Below the pieces are notes generated by a model, which ran no database searches, was not told where the DNA came from, and was given only the letters and a program-made list of their open reading frames with translations. A stretch of 64,000 nt of DNA from Amorphophallus konjac (taxonomy: Eukaryota; Streptophyta; Magnoliopsida; Alismatales; Araceae), in contig CM040118.1 of assembly GCA_022559845.1 (NCBI GenBank), positions 156,198,331 through 156,262,330 of the forward strand, read 5' to 3'. Below are positions 47,441 to 59,434 of this stretch, in pieces (the stretch's first letter is position 1; each line of letters begins with the position of its first letter). Position numbers and translations under genes: made by a program.

Positions 47441-48793
47441 GTTTCAATACAAATGATTTGGTATCTTCCATACAGTAAGCACATGCTAACCTCCCATGTG
47501 TGTTCCAACCAGATAGCATTCCATATGCAGGGAAGTCACTTATTGTCCACATCAGTGCAGCCTTCATAATAAAATTTTGCTTCCTACATGCATCACAAAT
47601 AACAACTCCATGAGTCCATAATAAATTGAGCTGATCAATCAACGGCCTGAGATATATGTCCAAATTTCTTCCAGGACTTTTTGGACCAGAAATTACTAAG
47701 GACAAAAATAGATTTTCTCGCTTCATGCACATGTCTGGTAGAAGGTTGTATGGTGTCATGAACACTGGCCAACCAGAATAAGATGCCACTGAACCACCGA
47801 ATGGATTAAAACCATCTGTGCATAAATCCAATCGAACATTACGTGGCTCCTTTGAGAAAGCAAGATTAGTACGACTGAAGTGTGTCCAAGCTTCACCATC
47901 GGCAGGATGACTGATTATATCATCGGCACGGCATACTCTTTCGGTGTGCCATGTCATATGTCGAGCCGTCTTTGAGGACATATACAGCCGATGCAGCCTA
48001 GGCACAAGAGGGAAGTATCGTAATGCTTTGTAAGGTACATCTTTTACTTTGAATTGTCCCCTCTCTTAGGTTTGAATCTGTCATGGTGATAAATAGAACA
48101 TGATATCTTATCTGCATCGTCTTTGTAATATAACATACAGTGATTCGGGCATGCATCTATTTTCACATATCCATGCCCTAGCTTGTTGACCATCTTTTTA
48201 GCACGGTAATAAGTTTCTGGCAATTTCTCGTCTCGAGGCAACATACTCTTGATTAAGATGAGTAGACGGTCAAAACAAGTCTCACTGATGTGAAATTCAG
48301 ATTTCAAATTCAACAATTGTGACACTGCAAACAACCGAGTGTGCTTTTCACAACCATCCCACAGGGGCTCATCAGCATCCCGAAGTAGTTGATAAAATCT
48401 TCTGGCTATCTTATTCGGCACTTCTTCCATGTATGCATGTTCCTTATCAACATTAAAACTAGGACCAGCAGCATCTACAACCATATCCACGTACCCACTT
48501 GTGCCTGCAATATTGTCGGGCTCATACCTGAAGTATTCCTCACCATGACACGTCCAATTCGTATAACCATCCATGAACCCTTTCGTGTACAAATGATGTT
48601 GCACATCCCATGGTGAATGCCACCTCAAGTTTCTACAATTTGAACAAGGGCATCGAATGTGACTCTCACGGTCTATTGCTGCATTGGGATTCCCCAATGC
48701 AAATTCAATGAAACTCTCAACTCCATGCTTAAAGTCATCCGACATCACCCGGTCAACTATTCTACGATACATCCATGAACAATCTGTCAACAT
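47397..48793 (-). pseudogene. CACTA transposase TNP2-like, C-terminally truncated
   Basis: The N-terminal part (48793-48044) has the transposase-associated domain: SWMYRRIVDRV, CPCSNCRN and HLYTKGFMDGYTNW. After a frameshift near 48050 the catalytic-region segment (about 48040-47400) has DLCTDGFNPFG, WPVFMTPYNLLPDMCMKRE, ALMWTISDFPAYGMLSGW and KHGRKACWFDCHRW. It then stops abruptly at 47397, where the usual ~300 further residues should follow. The reading runs out of frame into the Transposase_24-like gene, so an internal deletion joined the two genes. Confidence 0.85.
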
Positions 48794-48808
48794 TTTTCCT
48801 GCACCCAA

Positions 48809-49567
48809 TAAATGTTAATACACATCCTAACATTGAAATCATTACTCTTGAAAATATTCACAACCATTTCCTCACATCATTCGCCATAGACCATTTGCAG
48901 TTGGAAGAGGACTATTAATTAGATTATCACTTTTTAACCCATCCATGAAGGTTTGATCGCACAATCACTTACTATATGTGTTACATAATTTGCTAAAAAT
49001 TTTGGCAACATCTCCCCACACTTCTCTGATATACCAAAAATATTTATTGATTTTGAAATTTTCTTAAACACTTACAAGTAAGTGGTTAAGAAGACACTCA
49101 AAATCAATAATGGTATATCAGAGAAGAGTGAGGAGACGCAACCGAAATTCTCAACAAATCATACAAACACATATAGTAAATGACTGCCTAAGTGTGATCA
49201 AACATTCACAGACTGTCCTAACGGGACAATTCAAGACTTTGAGGTAGATATATACATTCTCTTAAAAAATGAGAACATACACATCAATCCCAAAGTCTTG
49301 AACGGGAAGGTTCATTGACACAATTTTAACACGCTCTCCTGAGGTGCGTGTAATGTTAGATTGCACCTACGTAACTCAACTCACAGTGAATACCCAATGT
49401 ATTTATATAACATAAAATTAAATAACAACGTAATTATCAATATGCATATAACAAATTAAATAACATCCAATTTTTAAAAAATTTCAAATGAAGAATATCA
49501 AAGCTAAATAATCCACATTTTTGAGTGAGCTCAACATCAAAGATAAATAAGATAAATGCAATTCAAG
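48809..49567. other. A/T-rich non-coding stretch in the CACTA element
   Basis: No gene recognised. A pair of local inverted segments around 49010-49145 (AACATCTCCCCACACTTCTC and matching complement near 49120) suggests a small decayed foldback, and a second pair near 49230-49310 contains CAAGACTTTGAG/CAAAGTCTTG. Confidence 0.5.
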
Positions 49568-49829
49568 GATGTTGATGAGAAAATGCAATTCTTGTGACTA
49601 AATTGTCTTAAGAGGATATAGTTTCCTGTAAACTTTCTTTGCACCGAAGGCACCTGTAACAAATGAAGCCACATCAGATAGAGGGCTTCAATTTCTTGGT
49701 GAGAAACCTAGTGGGTGATAATCCCGGAGTCTGCATTCTAGCACATGCACCTGGGTCAGGAAAGACATTTATCCTCATTAGCTTTAATCAGAGTTTTTTT
49801 GGCTAAATATCCTTCTGCAAGGCCCTTAA
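49568..49829 (+). repeat. Inverted-repeat arm 1: duplicated SNF2 ATP-binding segment
   Basis: On the plus strand this encodes [20 protein letters not shown] and [10 protein letters not shown], the Walker A region of a DRD1/CLSY-type protein, preceded by a non-coding leader. It is the inverted counterpart of 50832-51092, with roughly 1 kb between the arms. Here the Walker motif is intact (GSGKT), unlike the other arm. Confidence 0.85.
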
Positions 49830-50997
49830 CCCAAATTAATTTAATCCTAATTATTAGCCTCTCCAAAAATCTAAATGGAAGAATGTACTGGCTGAATACA
49901 AGCACTTTCTCTCCAGTAGAGTCTACGATTGACAAAATGTTCAGAAAGAATTTTATCTTCACTCCATCTTTGAAGTCTATGGAGTCCAAAAGATTATCAA
50001 TCTCTTGATCTTTCACTTTCATGACACTCAAGTCTCCAGAAGCATAATTAGCACAATCTTTCGAACATGGATGCAGGTACACTGCACTACCAACAACAAT
50101 TCTCTTAAACATCTCATATCTCCCAAACTCTCCTAGAAGTTTTTTCTGTTTGGGACTCAGACACAATAGCATAGTGAAATCAATGTGTCCTGGCAACTCA
50201 TCCAAGAAATCGCCTTTGTAGTAATGCAAGACATCTCCGGTCATCTCCCGAAGGTCCTCTATTATAGAAATTCTCCTTTTACAATGATCATCATTTTGCA
50301 ATGTTTCTTCCACTATATCAAAGAAAGCTGCCTCTGCATCAACTTTCAGGTGCCACCTGATATAGATGCTCTACTCAGGATATGTCTCATGGCATCTCGT
50401 GATGAGTCCATGTTCAGGAACTTACGATGCATTAGATTCAATATATTAAAAATTCCTTTGACATGATTCCCAAACTCGGTCCCTGAAAGAACCACCTTAC
50501 GGGGAGTTTGCACCTTTTCTAGCGTAGAAAGAATATTTGTGTCTTTGTTTCTAGGAGTATGGCCTTCATCTAAAATGAGAAGGCTAGGGACCTTTAGTAA
50601 CGTCTCCTGACATGCAGCCCCTATCTCGTCTCTTACATTGCACACAACTCTAGAAAACTGCTTATAGCCCAAGAAAAGAATACTCATGTTCTCCTCCAAT
50701 TTTTGAAGAACATCAAGCTGCTGAGATCTATTGTTAGCCTTAACAGAGTAGAAGTCATACATAGGAAGTTCTTTTACTTGCCAATGATGGAACTCTCTTC
50801 CACATTGGCAGAAATCTTTTAGGAAGAATGATTAACGGCCTTGTAGAAGGATATTCAGCCAAAAAACTCTCATTAAAGCTAATGAGCATGAACGTCTTTC
50901 CTGACCTAGGTGCATGTGCCAGAATGCAGCCTCCAGTATTATCACCCACTAGGTTTCTCACCAAGAAATTGAAGCCCTCTATCTGATGTGGCTTCAT
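49830..50997 (-). pseudogene. DRD1: Captured SNF2 chromatin-remodeller fragment, DRD1/CLSY type
   Basis: Minus-strand pieces in order: ATP-binding segment (50997 to about 50800, HAPRSGKT with Walker Gly changed to Arg), [10 protein letters not shown] and [15 protein letters not shown], the DEGH box [12 protein letters not shown] (about 50590), [11 protein letters not shown], then REMTGDVLHYYKGDFLDELP and GEKVLVFSQYILPFRFLERL. Frameshifts occur near 50770 and 50345. The helicase C-terminal half is absent and the read ends by running antisense through arm 1. DEGH with HTPRN is the signature of the DRD1/CLSY group, which recruits Pol IV/Pol V in RNA-directed DNA methylation. DRD1 is the closest from memory. 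This is a transposon-captured fragment, not the working gene. Confidence 0.8.
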
Positions 50998-51092
50998 TTG
51001 TTACAGGTGCCTTGGGTGCAGAGAAAGTTCACAGGAACCTTTATCCTCTTCAGACAATTTAGGTCCTAGGAATTGCATTTTCTCATCACCAT
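50832..51092 (-). repeat. Inverted-repeat arm 2 (SNF2 leader and Walker A segment)
   Basis: Read on the minus strand it matches arm 1 closely, from TGATGAGAAAATGCAATTC through the Walker A region to AAGGCCGTTAA. A transcript through 49568-51092 could fold into a ~260-bp stem. Confidence 0.85.
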
Positions 51093-52019
51093 AAGTAACA
51101 ACTGGGAAATTAAAGTGGTATACTCCAAAATGAAAATTAAATACAGATCTATTTTTGGATCCACACATTAATTATACACAAACATTACACAAATTAAATA
51201 TTTATCTAGATTATAAATTATCAGAATAGAAATGTATAGAGCTACTTCTTCCCAGCAAATGGCGAGAGGATATCTTGGCCTAACCTAACAAAATCTGCAA
51301 GAAGGGTTCTACTGAGAATGACAGATATGAATGTAGTTAAGTTCTTTTCTTATCAATAGTCAAGTTGCAATGAGGCTTCCAGAAGGATTGTTATGCAAGT
51401 TGAGTCACAGATGTGGTTCAGGTGTATTTGTTAGGAAGGCAGTGGTAAAAAGCACTCCATTCAAACACTGGTGGATGACAAAATTCATAGTAAACTTCTC
51501 TGAATCTCATATTCATATATATGACATCTTAACGCATGAGTGCAATAAGACCTAAAGTGTCTAATTTTATCTACAGTCCCAATCTTTGGCACTCCTTCGA
51601 GCAGCCGTGTATGCGAAAGTACAATTTGTGAAGTTTAACCACCATGCCTAAATTTTAGAAAATGACAGACGGGACGATCAAATCACTACTCTTTTAAAGC
51701 ATTCTAGTCTACTCTACTAATCATGTTCTTCCATCGTTCTTGAAGAACCCTCGTCAAAGGGTTTTGAGATGATTCCTAGAATACACCATAGTCCATATGA
51801 AGGATGCTGGATGGCATTGAATAATTTATAATATATTTCACAAACATGTAGACGCATAAGGAAAAAAAAAAGCCCTATAATATGGTTCCAAAAATTAGGA
51901 ATCGGATTGGCTAACACAAACTTGCCTTCATATTATTTAAATCGGCAAGCAATCTACCTCTGCTGGAAATCCTACTCATTATGCAAAATGTATAGTTGAG
52001 AAATAAGGGCATGATGAGA
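51093..52019. other. CACTA stretch without recognised gene
   Basis: Moderately A/T-rich; short open frames only (51370-51555 plus, 51717-51917 minus), neither with a recognisable domain. It may hold further captured host sequence, but I cannot name a source. Confidence 0.45.
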
Positions 52020-52720
52020 TCAGAGGAGGCCTAGCCCGGTTATCTGAGATCAGAGGAGGCCTCCTCTTCCCCCTACGAGCTCCCCCTCCACCCCACCCTC
52101 CCTGAACCCCCCTTCCCCTCCCATCGGGGACCTCCCCCCTCCCTGAACCCACTCCCACCGACGACCTCCCCTCCCCCTCCGAGCTCCCCCTCTCTGCCAC
52201 CGGTCGCCCCGCCCTGGACACCCCCCTCCCCCTTTGTGCTCCCCCCCTCCCCCTCCCTGCCACCGGTCGCCCTGCCACCGGTCGCCCCTCCCTGAACCCC
52301 TCCGCCCCTCCCACCGGCAACCTCCCCCTCCCCCTCCGAGCTCCTCCTCCCCCCCCCCCCCACGTACCCTTTCTGAACCCTTCCGATGATCCCAAAAAAA
52401 AATGCACTGGTGCCGGCGAGGGAGGGGGAGGGGGAGGGGATTGGGACTTACCGGAGAGGCTAGCAGCGGTGGCGATGACAAGAGGCGGCGGCGATGACGA
52501 GAGGGAGGAGGCGACGGCACGGACGATGAGAGGGAGGAGGATGGTGGCACCGGCGACGACGAAGGACGGGGGAGACGGCGCGGACGGCGGTGGCGAGGAT
52601 GAGAGGGAGGAGGGCGACGGCGGCTCTGACGGGGACGACGGAGGAGAAAGAGTAAGAGTGAGAGGGAGGGTGGGCGAAATGGGGAAATGGTGGTGTCGAA
52701 TGTGGCGGGAGCGAAATTTT
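52020..52720. other. GC-rich low-complexity block in the CACTA element
   Basis: The block consists of C-rich (52070-52370) and G/A-rich, GGCGGCGAT-like (52420-52660) stretches. Minus-strand open frames give Pro/Ser- or Gly/Arg-rich low-complexity peptides without domains. A diverged tandem motif (GCCACCGGTCGCC) recurs near 52195, 52260 and 52275. It could be a captured promoter or first-exon region, or CACTA-specific filler. Confidence 0.5.
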
Positions 52721-52960
52721 GAGACGGAACTTCGGACGGATAAACTTTCCATCTCAAATTTCAGACGTAATTTTATTCATCTGAATATTCGTCTCCAATT
52801 TCAGACTTAAAAATTGTCATCTGAATAGCCATCTGTAAATTCAGACGGAATGATTCTGTCTGAAATATAGATGGAATTTGAGACGAAATATATCCGTCAG
52901 AATTTACAGATGGATATGTGACGGAAATTAATCCGTCTAAAATTTCTGTGTGAAATACCA
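52720..52960. repeat. CACTA right subterminal repeats
   Basis: Motifs of the type CAGACGG / CCGTCTGAAATT recur in both orientations as at the left end, e.g. near 52765, 52845, 52860, 52900 and 52940. Confidence 0.8.
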
Positions 52961-52975
52961 CTTTTTCTTTTAGTG

Positions 52976-52978
52976 TAT
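52976..52978. repeat. CACTA target duplication TAT, right
   Basis: Matches 42911-42913. Copia RT coding resumes directly after it. Confidence 0.85.
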
Positions 52979-53588
52979 ACCCCTTAGCTACCAATCTGGC
53001 TTTATTCTTGGTTATGGCTCCATCATCATTCAATTTGTTTTTGAAGACCCATCAAGTTGCAATGACAGGTTGGTCTATGGGTCTGGAAACCAGATTCCAT
53101 ACTTGATTTCTTTCAAATTGATTAAGTTTCTCATGCATGGCATTAACCCAATGTTCATCCCGCAAGGCTTCTTCAATATTTTTGGGTTCCACTTGAGACA
53201 CTAATGCTATGAGGTCTTCATTATTTACATCTTTAAGAAATGATTTGGTCCTAGGGAGATCATGAAGGTTTCTTATGATGTTTTGGACAGGATGATCTTT
53301 TAAGGTTCGAATATTGGTAGAAGACTCACCAGGCATGAGTGGAGTTGGGTTTTTGGTCTACCGACCTGACCCTTGTCCTACATGTTGCGGCTGGCTGCTC
53401 TCCTTGAGTTCTTCTTTAGATTCTAGAAATGTGCCATCCTCCTCCTCCTTTTCCCTATTAACAATATATTTATCTGAATCAGTTGACATTTCAGCAAACA
53501 CCACATGTGGAGTTTCCTCCACAGTTTGATTCTTCACATTAAAAACCCTATATGCCCTTGATGTTTTAGAATACCCCAAGAACACTCC
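52979..53588 (-). pseudogene. Sirevirus-like RT N-terminal region and integrase-RT linker
   Basis: On the minus strand: FLGYSKTSRAYRVFN and VEETPHVVFAEMS (about 53585-53480), the conserved end of copia integrase; then an acidic linker; then NIEEALRDEHWVNAMHEKLNQFERNQVWNL (53170-53090) and ITKNKARLVAKGY (to 52990). At least two stops occur. It is cut by the CACTA element in the middle of the RT. Confidence 0.8.
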
Positions 53589-54790
53589 AATATCACTCTT
53601 AGTCTTAAATTTATCAAGATCAGCTTTGTCATTGTTATGGATGTAACATTTTGAACCAAATGCTCAAAAATAGGCTAAGTTGGGTTTTTTACCCTTGAGC
53701 ATTTCATAGGGTGTTTTCTTACTTTTTGGCCTTACCATGGCCCTGTTGATTATGTAACCTGCCATGTTTGCTGCTTCAGCCTAGAATTTTCTTGGGAGCT
53801 TGCTCTCAATCAGCATTGTCCGGGCTATCTCCACAATTGTCTGATTCCTTCTCTCCACAATGTCATTTTGCTCCGGGATTCAGGGAGAGGAAAATCTATG
53901 TGTTACACCTTCCTGGTTGCAGAATTCAGAGAAATAAGAATTTTTGAATTCTCCTACATGATCAGATAAGATGGTGGATATTCAGAATTTACCTTCTTGT
54001 TTTACTTTTCTGAAGAGCTTCTGAAATTCAATAAAGGTATCATTTTTTTTAGTCAAGAAAAAGATCCAAGTGAAGCGAGAAAAATCATCAACTAACACAT
54101 AGCCAAATCTTCTTCCATTGATGCTGGCTGTTCTAGTTGGACCAAACAAGTCTATATGTAGAAATTCAAATGGCATGGTTGACAAGGGCTCACTTCTAGG
54201 TTTAAAAGATTTTCGAGTTTGTTTACCTAGGGAGCATGCTTCACAAACTTGGGTGTTCTTTTTATAAGATAGTTTGGGCAGAGCTCTTACCATTCCATGC
54301 TTGGACAATTTGTGCAGCATATTATAACTAACATGCCCCAGCCTTCTATGCCACAGCCATGCATCAGTAGGTTGGTTGGCAAACGACACAGGTTTTCAGT
54401 AAGAGAACTATCAAGATCTACCATGTATACATTGTTCAGTCTATGACCTACAAATTTCACAGAATCAGAATTTTGCTCAAATATCTTACATTCATTGGCA
54501 TCGAACATTACCTTGTGGCCTTTGTCACACATTTGGCTTATGCTGAGCAAGTTATGCTCAAGGCCTTCTACAAGCATCACATTTTCAATGAGATTGGAAG
54601 AATTCTTACCAATTGTTCCTGTGCCAATGATCTTCCCTTTATCTTTGCCTCTAAACCTCACTTGCCCCCCTTCTTTGTTGATCAGATGGATGAATTTCTT
54701 CTTGTCTCAGGTCATATGCCTTGAGCAGCAGCTGTCCAAGTACCGTCGGTTGTGATGGGATGCTAGGCATTCCTGCATAGAACACATTAA
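53589..54790 (-). pseudogene. Sirevirus-like protease and integrase
   Basis: The protease site near 54735 reads YLDSCCSRHMT, so the third residue of the DSG triad is Cys, and a stop follows. Then come GIIGTGTIGKNSS-type and NLLSISQMCDKGHKV segments; the pre-integrase zinc region WLWHRRLGHVSYN with CEACSLGKQTRKSF (54360-54230); and the core HIDLFGPT with VDDFSRFTWIFFL (54160-54060). After 53982 several stops interrupt the rest, which contains the expected IVEKELD-type order only in decayed form. The sequence style matches Sirevirus (SIRE/Maximus) copia elements. Confidence 0.78.
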
Positions 54791-57045
54791 GCAGAAGCTT
54801 CTGGAACCCAATCAAACTTAAGTCCATAATCATAGTTGAAGGCATGCAATAAGTTCTTTGGAATCCACACTTGCTTAAATGGCCTCATTCTCTGCCTAGA
54901 CCAGCATTGGTTGCTAGTGTGTCCAAGTTTGTTACAGGTGTGACAAATAGGTTTCATAAATTTCATGAAGTATGAATTAGATTGTGGTCTAGTTTTTGGG
55001 TTTCCAAATGTGTTGAATTGGGTATGGTGGGTACCCAAGTTTGGTAGGCTATTGAACCTTCTTTTATCATTGAACCAGTTTTTCTTTTCAGAGTAATAGG
55101 ATGAGTTGCACCGACGCATACCTCTGTTGCGTCGACCTGACTGACCCTGATGAACCCAGACCCGTCGACCTGACTGGTCATTGCGTCGACCCTGCGGTCT
55201 AGCCGACTCTGGCTAAGTGGTGTTGCGTCGACCCTGTGAGCCAGTGTGTCAACCCTGTGTTCCAGTTTGTTTGTTTTAACCAGCCTGATGGTTGCTTTGT
55301 TGATTCTTAGGGTTTTGTCCTTGACCTTGATTGTTCTTATCTTTGATTGTTTTGGACTTAGGGGCATTCTGCCTTGTTGGTTCTTCTATTATTAATTTTC
55401 CCTTTCCTTTTTCTGGAAAGAATGAGATAGTCTTAAATTCAAAAGGCCTTTTTTCAGAGGGGTTAAATGCTAACCCTTCCTTCCTGAAATTATCTCTAGT
55501 GCCTAAGAGAGCATCTAGGTTGGATTTACCCTCAGTCATTCTTTCTAGGACAGATTGCCTATCCTTCAATTCTTTTTCTACCTTCTCAAGACTTTTCTCC
55601 AGTTCATCATTGACATCTTTTATTGCTTCAGATTTTTCGAGACTAAGTTGACTTTACTTTTCACACTCCTGGCATCTCAAATCGACTTGACATAATTGTT
55701 TTCTAAGTTCTTAACTTTCTTCTTTTGAGCTTTTCAGTTCTAAGCTGTTGAATTCAAATTGCTTGATTTGTTTCTTTAACTCTTCATTTTCTGTTCTTCG
55801 GGTCTCTAGATCCTTGTTAACAGGATTGTCATGAGCTAAAGCATTAATTTTCCTTTTCAGCTACTTGTTTTCCTTTTTATACATCTCATACTTTTCAAGC
55901 AAATCAGCATACGCATCTTCCCATTGTTCAATTGAAAAATTTTCAAAAGGGGTGCTTACCTGATCTTCATCTGCCATTAAACTGAAATCATCCTCATCTT
56001 CCAATGGGGATGAGCTTCCATCTTCCTCCTCGTCGTCGCGCCAAGTGCAGACCATTGCCTTGGGCTTCTTTCCCTTGGCCTTGGACATTTGCTTGAGTAG
56101 CTCGGGACATTCTCCTCGCATATGTCCTACTTTCTTACATTGATAGTAGATAACATTGTCCGATTTCCTAATTTTAGCTGATTTCAGATTGGGAGTTCGA
56201 CTTACCTATGGTGTCATCTTCTTCTTCTGAAATTTGCCTCTTTTTCTCAGGAACTTCTTGAATTGCCTAGTGAGTAAGGCATGGTCAGCTTGGCTTGCCT
56301 CTGGGATGTCATCTTCATCATCTTCTTCAGATCCGTTTGTGCTTTCAGAAGCCTTGAGAGCAACTGTCTTCTTGTGCTTGGCATCTTCCTCACTTCTCTT
56401 CAGGTTGAGCTCATATGTCATGAGCGAACCTATCAGTCTGTCAACTGTCATTACAGATAAGTCCTTTGAGTCCGCAATAACTGTGGCATTAGTGTGCCAC
56501 GCTGGGGTGAGAGATCTAAGGATCTTCCTAATCAGTTAACTATTAATGTATTTATTTCCCAGAAGCTTTAAGCAGTTTGTTAATTAGGCGAATCTTGCAT
56601 ACATTTCAGAAATAGAATCTTCTGGTTTCATTATGAGCATTTCGTAATCAGAAATTAACATGTTTGCCTTGGTGTCCCTTACCACAGATGTCCCATCATA
56701 GATTAGCTCAAGCCTATCCCACATTTCTTTTGTAGATTTGCAAGTAGATACTCTTGAGTATTCTGTGGGGTAGATAGCGCATTGTAATATATTCATTGTG
56801 CTCCAATTAATTGTGGATTTCTTAACCTGGTCAGGGGTCCAGGTATCGTCCACCTCTGGTAGAACAAAAGGACAACTACTAACAACACATCAGATCAAAT
56901 GATCCTGGGCATGAAGAAACACTTCCATTCTATTTTTCCAGTATAAGTAGTTTGTTCCATCGAAGAATGAGGTCGATTGATCGCATGGCCCTCAGCTATG
57001 TAGCTGCGAGGGACATTCTCGTCGGATCTCCCCTGGTCGTTGGAA
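54791..57045 (-). pseudogene. Sirevirus-like gag with long coiled coil and zinc knuckles
   Basis: Minus strand from about 57045. Order: N-terminal region in a shifted frame; TNYLYW and TWTPDQVKKSTINWSTMNIL (56850); EMWDRLELIYDGTS; LIGSLMTYELNLKRSEEDAK (56440); an acidic stretch; a knuckle near 56140 (YYQCKKVGHMRGEC) whose first Cys is Tyr; and a coiled coil (about 55900-55550). Then comes a Gly/Arg-rich repeat with GRR units (55270-55100), and a second knuckle CHTCNKLGHTSNQC (about 54940). Stops and frameshifts are scattered. The very long gag C-terminus with coiled coil is typical of Sirevirus. Confidence 0.75.
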
Positions 57046-57066
57046 CACATTTCTAGGGAACCCGCT

Positions 57067-57077
57067 CTGATACCAAC
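57067..57077 (-). promoter_or_regulatory. Primer binding site of the Sirevirus-like element
   Basis: Minus-strand GTTGGTATCAG, continuing AGCGGG, lies next to the LTR end at 57078. It is the tRNA-Met type. Confidence 0.82.
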
Positions 57078-57687
57078 TGATGGATGGTATGAGAGGATCT
57101 AGAGGGGGGGTGAATAGATCCTACACTCAATCATTGATAGTTTTAAAGAGACTATCAAGAAAAAAAAATAGTGAGACCAAATCAAGCGCAACACTAGGCT
57201 TAGTATGTGAAATGTCAGTAGTGAAGTGATAGTGAATGCACACAACACATCAGAGCACCTGCGAAGGAGAGGTAGAAGAGATGGATATCACATAGCAAAC
57301 CACAACACATGGATTTTAAGGTGGTTCGGCTGCTCCCTAGCATGCCTACGTCCACCCCTCACCAACTCGGTGAGGCTCCCACTCTTTCGCCAAAAGAGAA
57401 CACACACACACGCTGGTGAACCCAACAAAACACGGGGATACTCCCCCCACACACACACGAGGATGAAGTCCTCACGAGGACAAGGTCCTCATACTGTAAT
57501 TCAGGGCACACGGCTACAAGTCCCAAAGGAACAAACAAGAACCAAGGAAAACAAACACACACTCTACAACCGCAGCTCACACAGGGACGACGCCCCACAC
57601 ACAGAATGGCTTGTGGTAGAAAAACCCAAATAACAAGCATAAAACAAGAAACTACAAATGCAGCTACTGCAGAATGAAGAACACGAC

Positions 57688-59434
57688 TGTTGACACCGGT
57701 TTTATGCCCAATAAGTCGGGTCATCTCCTTATTCATTCTATATGATGCTCTGAGTTGTTCATTCTTCATTGAGTCTCTTGATTAGTTGAAGCCTATTTCT
57801 TGGGTCTTAACTCCGTGATCAGATATGGCTCCTGGTGGCGTTTCATTGGATGAATCTTAGCAATGCCTCTGTTCCTTTTGATCTCCATTTTTGATAATAA
57901 CGGTCGGTCCTAGGCGCGTTGTTTCATTCTGACGGATGGGTCCTGGACAGTTACTCTTTGAAGAGTCTTAAGGCTTAAGGCCTTGTTTTAAAGCTTATCC
58001 TTTTGATTACACGTTGATAATAACGGTCTGTCGTGCAGCCGTTGTTTCATTCTGACGCCCTATTCCTTGGCCGTTACTTCCTTGAAGAGTCCAACTTGTT
58101 GGGTTTTCTTCCCGTTGATCTTATCTTTTAGGGATAAGGTTGATAGTGACGGATGTTCCTTGGTGCATTATTTCCAAGTGGCGGTCTATCGTGTGGCCGT
58201 TACTTCCTTCAGAGAGTCCTGACAGTTCAGGCCTTTTCTCTGCTACTCCGTGGCCGAAGATAAGGGTTTGGATTGACGATATCTCTTTCAAATCTGATCC
58301 TCAGGACCTTCTGTTTGTTTCTATGGACTCTTGGTGATATTATCTTCGGGGATTTGCTAAGAGTTAACCCTTTATCTTGCTGAATTATCCTCTGCTCGAC
58401 TGAGAGTTTGAGGGTCTATAAATAGAACCCTTTACTTCATGGCCCAAGGGGGGAGGATTTTGAAATTCACGACGAAGTGCTGCCGAACTCAGGAGCCATC
58501 TTCATCCAAGAGGAACTGCTTCCCACGTTCATCCATCTCATGATCAAGGGAGTACTTTGGTTTTAGTCTTTCAAGTTCATCATTGCATGCTTAAGTTCTT
58601 CCCTGGTTTTTCCTCAATCAAAGCATTGTCCCTCCTCTTTCTCCACGTTTTCTCACTGTTCTCTAAGCATCTAAACATCCTCCTAATCTTTTAAAACGTC
58701 CAGAGGGGTTAAAAAACCAAAAACTCCCCGGTAATCCCCTTTCCTTTTGATGTCTTTAAGGTCTTTTGAGAATTGATGCTATATTATTGAAAGGGCTAAT
58801 TTGGGTTGCTTTGTTCTTATCTTCTACATCTTTGGCAGGTTTACAGGTTCACCAGTACGAGGCCCAAGTCTTCTAGCCGGCTGGAAGAGTTGGAGTTAAA
58901 AGAATCTACACTTTCCTACTGCAGGTGATCTGACGGTCTGGTGCAGGCGCGTCACCTTCTTCTGGCGGTCTATCGGGTGATCGTTACTTTCCAAGTAACG
59001 CACATGGTCCTGGCCGTTATTTCTAGCTGACCTGCAGGTTCTCTTCGGTTTTCTCTCCCGTGGGCAGGTGTTTCATCCACCTATTTCCAAGGTATTTACA
59101 GGTCTTTTGCTTGTTTTTACTTTGGTGGCGATCACATCTTTCTCTAGTTTTGGGCATTAGCTTTCTCGTTCATCACATATCTCTTTTATTTTCTTGCTTG
59201 CTCCACCCCTTGTGGTGTGTTTTTATTTACTCTTTTGCTCCACGCTCCGGCGTGTGTTTTCCCTTTCCTTTAGCGTAGTTTGAGTAAGATAGCATGCCCA
59301 TGCTAGAGCTAGCTTTGATTGCCTAGGTTCATGATCACATGTTCATAGGTTAAGAGCGGATCTTTGATTACTTGCTTGTCGTTTCATCATTCAAAACCCC
59401 AAAGAAAAGATAGACAGGCAAAATAAAATCAACA
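57688..59434 (+). mobile_element. Solo LTR (1747 bp) with target duplication
   Basis: It begins TGTTGACACC and ends AATCAACA, flanked by ACGAC at 57683-57687 and 59435-59439. A TATA box (TATAAATAGA, about 58417) gives plus orientation. Diverged repeats with AACGGTC and GTTTCATTCTGACG recur near 57900 and 58025, and related pieces near 58150 and 58960. No internal region exists between the duplications, so it is a solo LTR. The family is not identified. Confidence 0.82.

Larger units (their letters stand above)
42914..52975 (-). mobile_element. CACTA (En/Spm) DNA transposon, 10.06 kb
   Basis: Termini are CACTACCAGAAAA on the left and, read inward from the right, CACTAAAAGAAAA; both continue with GGTATTTCA. 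TSD is TAT. Contents: subterminal CAGACGG-type repeats at both ends, a tandem ~178-bp array (43913-46440), a broken transposase gene on the minus strand (46465-48793), a captured SNF2 gene fragment with inverted duplication (49568-51092) and a GC-rich block (52020-52720). The transposase is incomplete, so the element needs a helper. Confidence 0.92.

Noticed and set aside
51979..52810. Long Pro/Ser- and Gly/Arg-rich open frames
   Set aside because: GC-rich low complexity is open in several frames at once; no domain and no sign of a start context.
57226..57769. Opposed open frames of ~135 codons
   Set aside because: Both lie in the Sirevirus LTR next to the primer site, without domains.
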